This document shows, in pieces, positions 6,931 through 6,948 of a stretch of DNA of 6,948 nt. Origin of the DNA: Pseudomonadota bacterium (GTDB lineage Bacteria > Pseudomonadota > Gammaproteobacteria > UBA5335); assembly GCA_002862965.1 (NCBI GenBank), contig PKCW01000152.1, positions 1-6,948 on the forward strand, written 5' to 3'. Each line of letters begins with the position of its first letter. Position 1 is the first letter of the stretch. A program made the position numbers and the translations under genes. The notes under the pieces were generated by a model, which searched no databases, had not been told where the DNA came from, and saw only the letters and a program-made list of their open reading frames with translations.

Positions 6931-6948
6931 CATCTTGGAAGCCCACGA

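Larger units (their letters stand above)
6778..6948. other. Unidentified non-dcw DNA joined to the murE fragment
   Basis: To the right of the murE homology the sequence resembles no dcw gene on either strand. By count, 6781-6830 is 64% GC, 6831-6900 is 29% GC, and 6901-6948 is 50% GC, so the tail may be made of more than one piece. It carries a short tandem repeat, an 8-bp inverted repeat and an odd palindrome (listed separately). No start codon with a ribosome binding site, no tRNA and no recognisable transposase end was found. It could be the edge of a mobile element or intergenic DNA brought in by rearrangement, or an assembly join to foreign sequence. I cannot identify it. Confidence 0.75.
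6864..6948 (+). other. Open frame running off the right edge of the window
   Basis: After a TAA at 6861-6863 the plus strand stays open to the window end (28 codons). It reads LLEDRKKIASLQFLEAIRAN and continues with LAPSWKPT. The composition is protein-like, but there is no usual start codon in frame, the stretch is short, and the opposite strand is also largely open here. It could be part of a gene or repeat continuing beyond 6948. Function unknown. Confidence 0.15.

Noticed and set aside
1..6948. tRNA, rRNA, CRISPR array, defence system or biosynthetic novelty
   Set aside because: None seen. Nearly all of the window is accounted for by canonical cell wall genes in canonical order.

Overview
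The window holds a stretch of the division and cell wall (dcw) cluster, all on the minus strand. In transcription order (right to left on the given strand) it reads: end of murE, murF, mraY, murD, ftsW, murG, first third of murC. This is the classical proteobacterial order. The DNA is GC-rich. MraY is exactly 360 residues, as in E. coli, and carries the [22 protein letters not shown] C-terminus typical of Gammaproteobacteria. I read the source as a high-GC gammaproteobacterium; the family or genus cannot be fixed from the sequence alone.

Layout. 1-539: 5' part of murC, cut by the window edge. 536-1609: murG. 1606-2793: ftsW. 2790-4151: murD. 4162-5244: mraY (GTG start). 5246-6622: murF. 6619 to about 6777: the last ~53 codons of murE. 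From about 6778 to 6948 the sequence is no longer recognisable dcw DNA. It has a GC-rich 50 bp piece (6781-6830, 64% GC by count), then a markedly AT-rich piece (6831-6900, 29% GC), then 48 bp at 50% GC that run off the window.

How the genes work together. MurC, MurD, MurE and MurF are the four ATP-dependent Mur ligases that build the UDP-MurNAc-pentapeptide in the cytoplasm. MraY moves phospho-MurNAc-pentapeptide onto undecaprenyl phosphate (lipid I). MurG adds GlcNAc (lipid II). FtsW is the septal SEDS glycosyltransferase that polymerises lipid II. The genes are packed for coupled translation: four junctions (murE/murF, murD/ftsW, ftsW/murG, murG/murC) are 4-nt ATGA overlaps, murF/mraY are 1 nt apart, and only mraY/murD has a real spacer, 10 nt, carrying a full AGGAGG.

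The cluster itself is ordinary. The one real anomaly is the right end, where murE loses about nine tenths of its length at a sharp breakpoint and joins unrelated DNA with short direct and inverted repeats. This is either an insertion or rearrangement in an essential gene, or, more likely, a chimeric or misassembled contig end. I found no new biological system.
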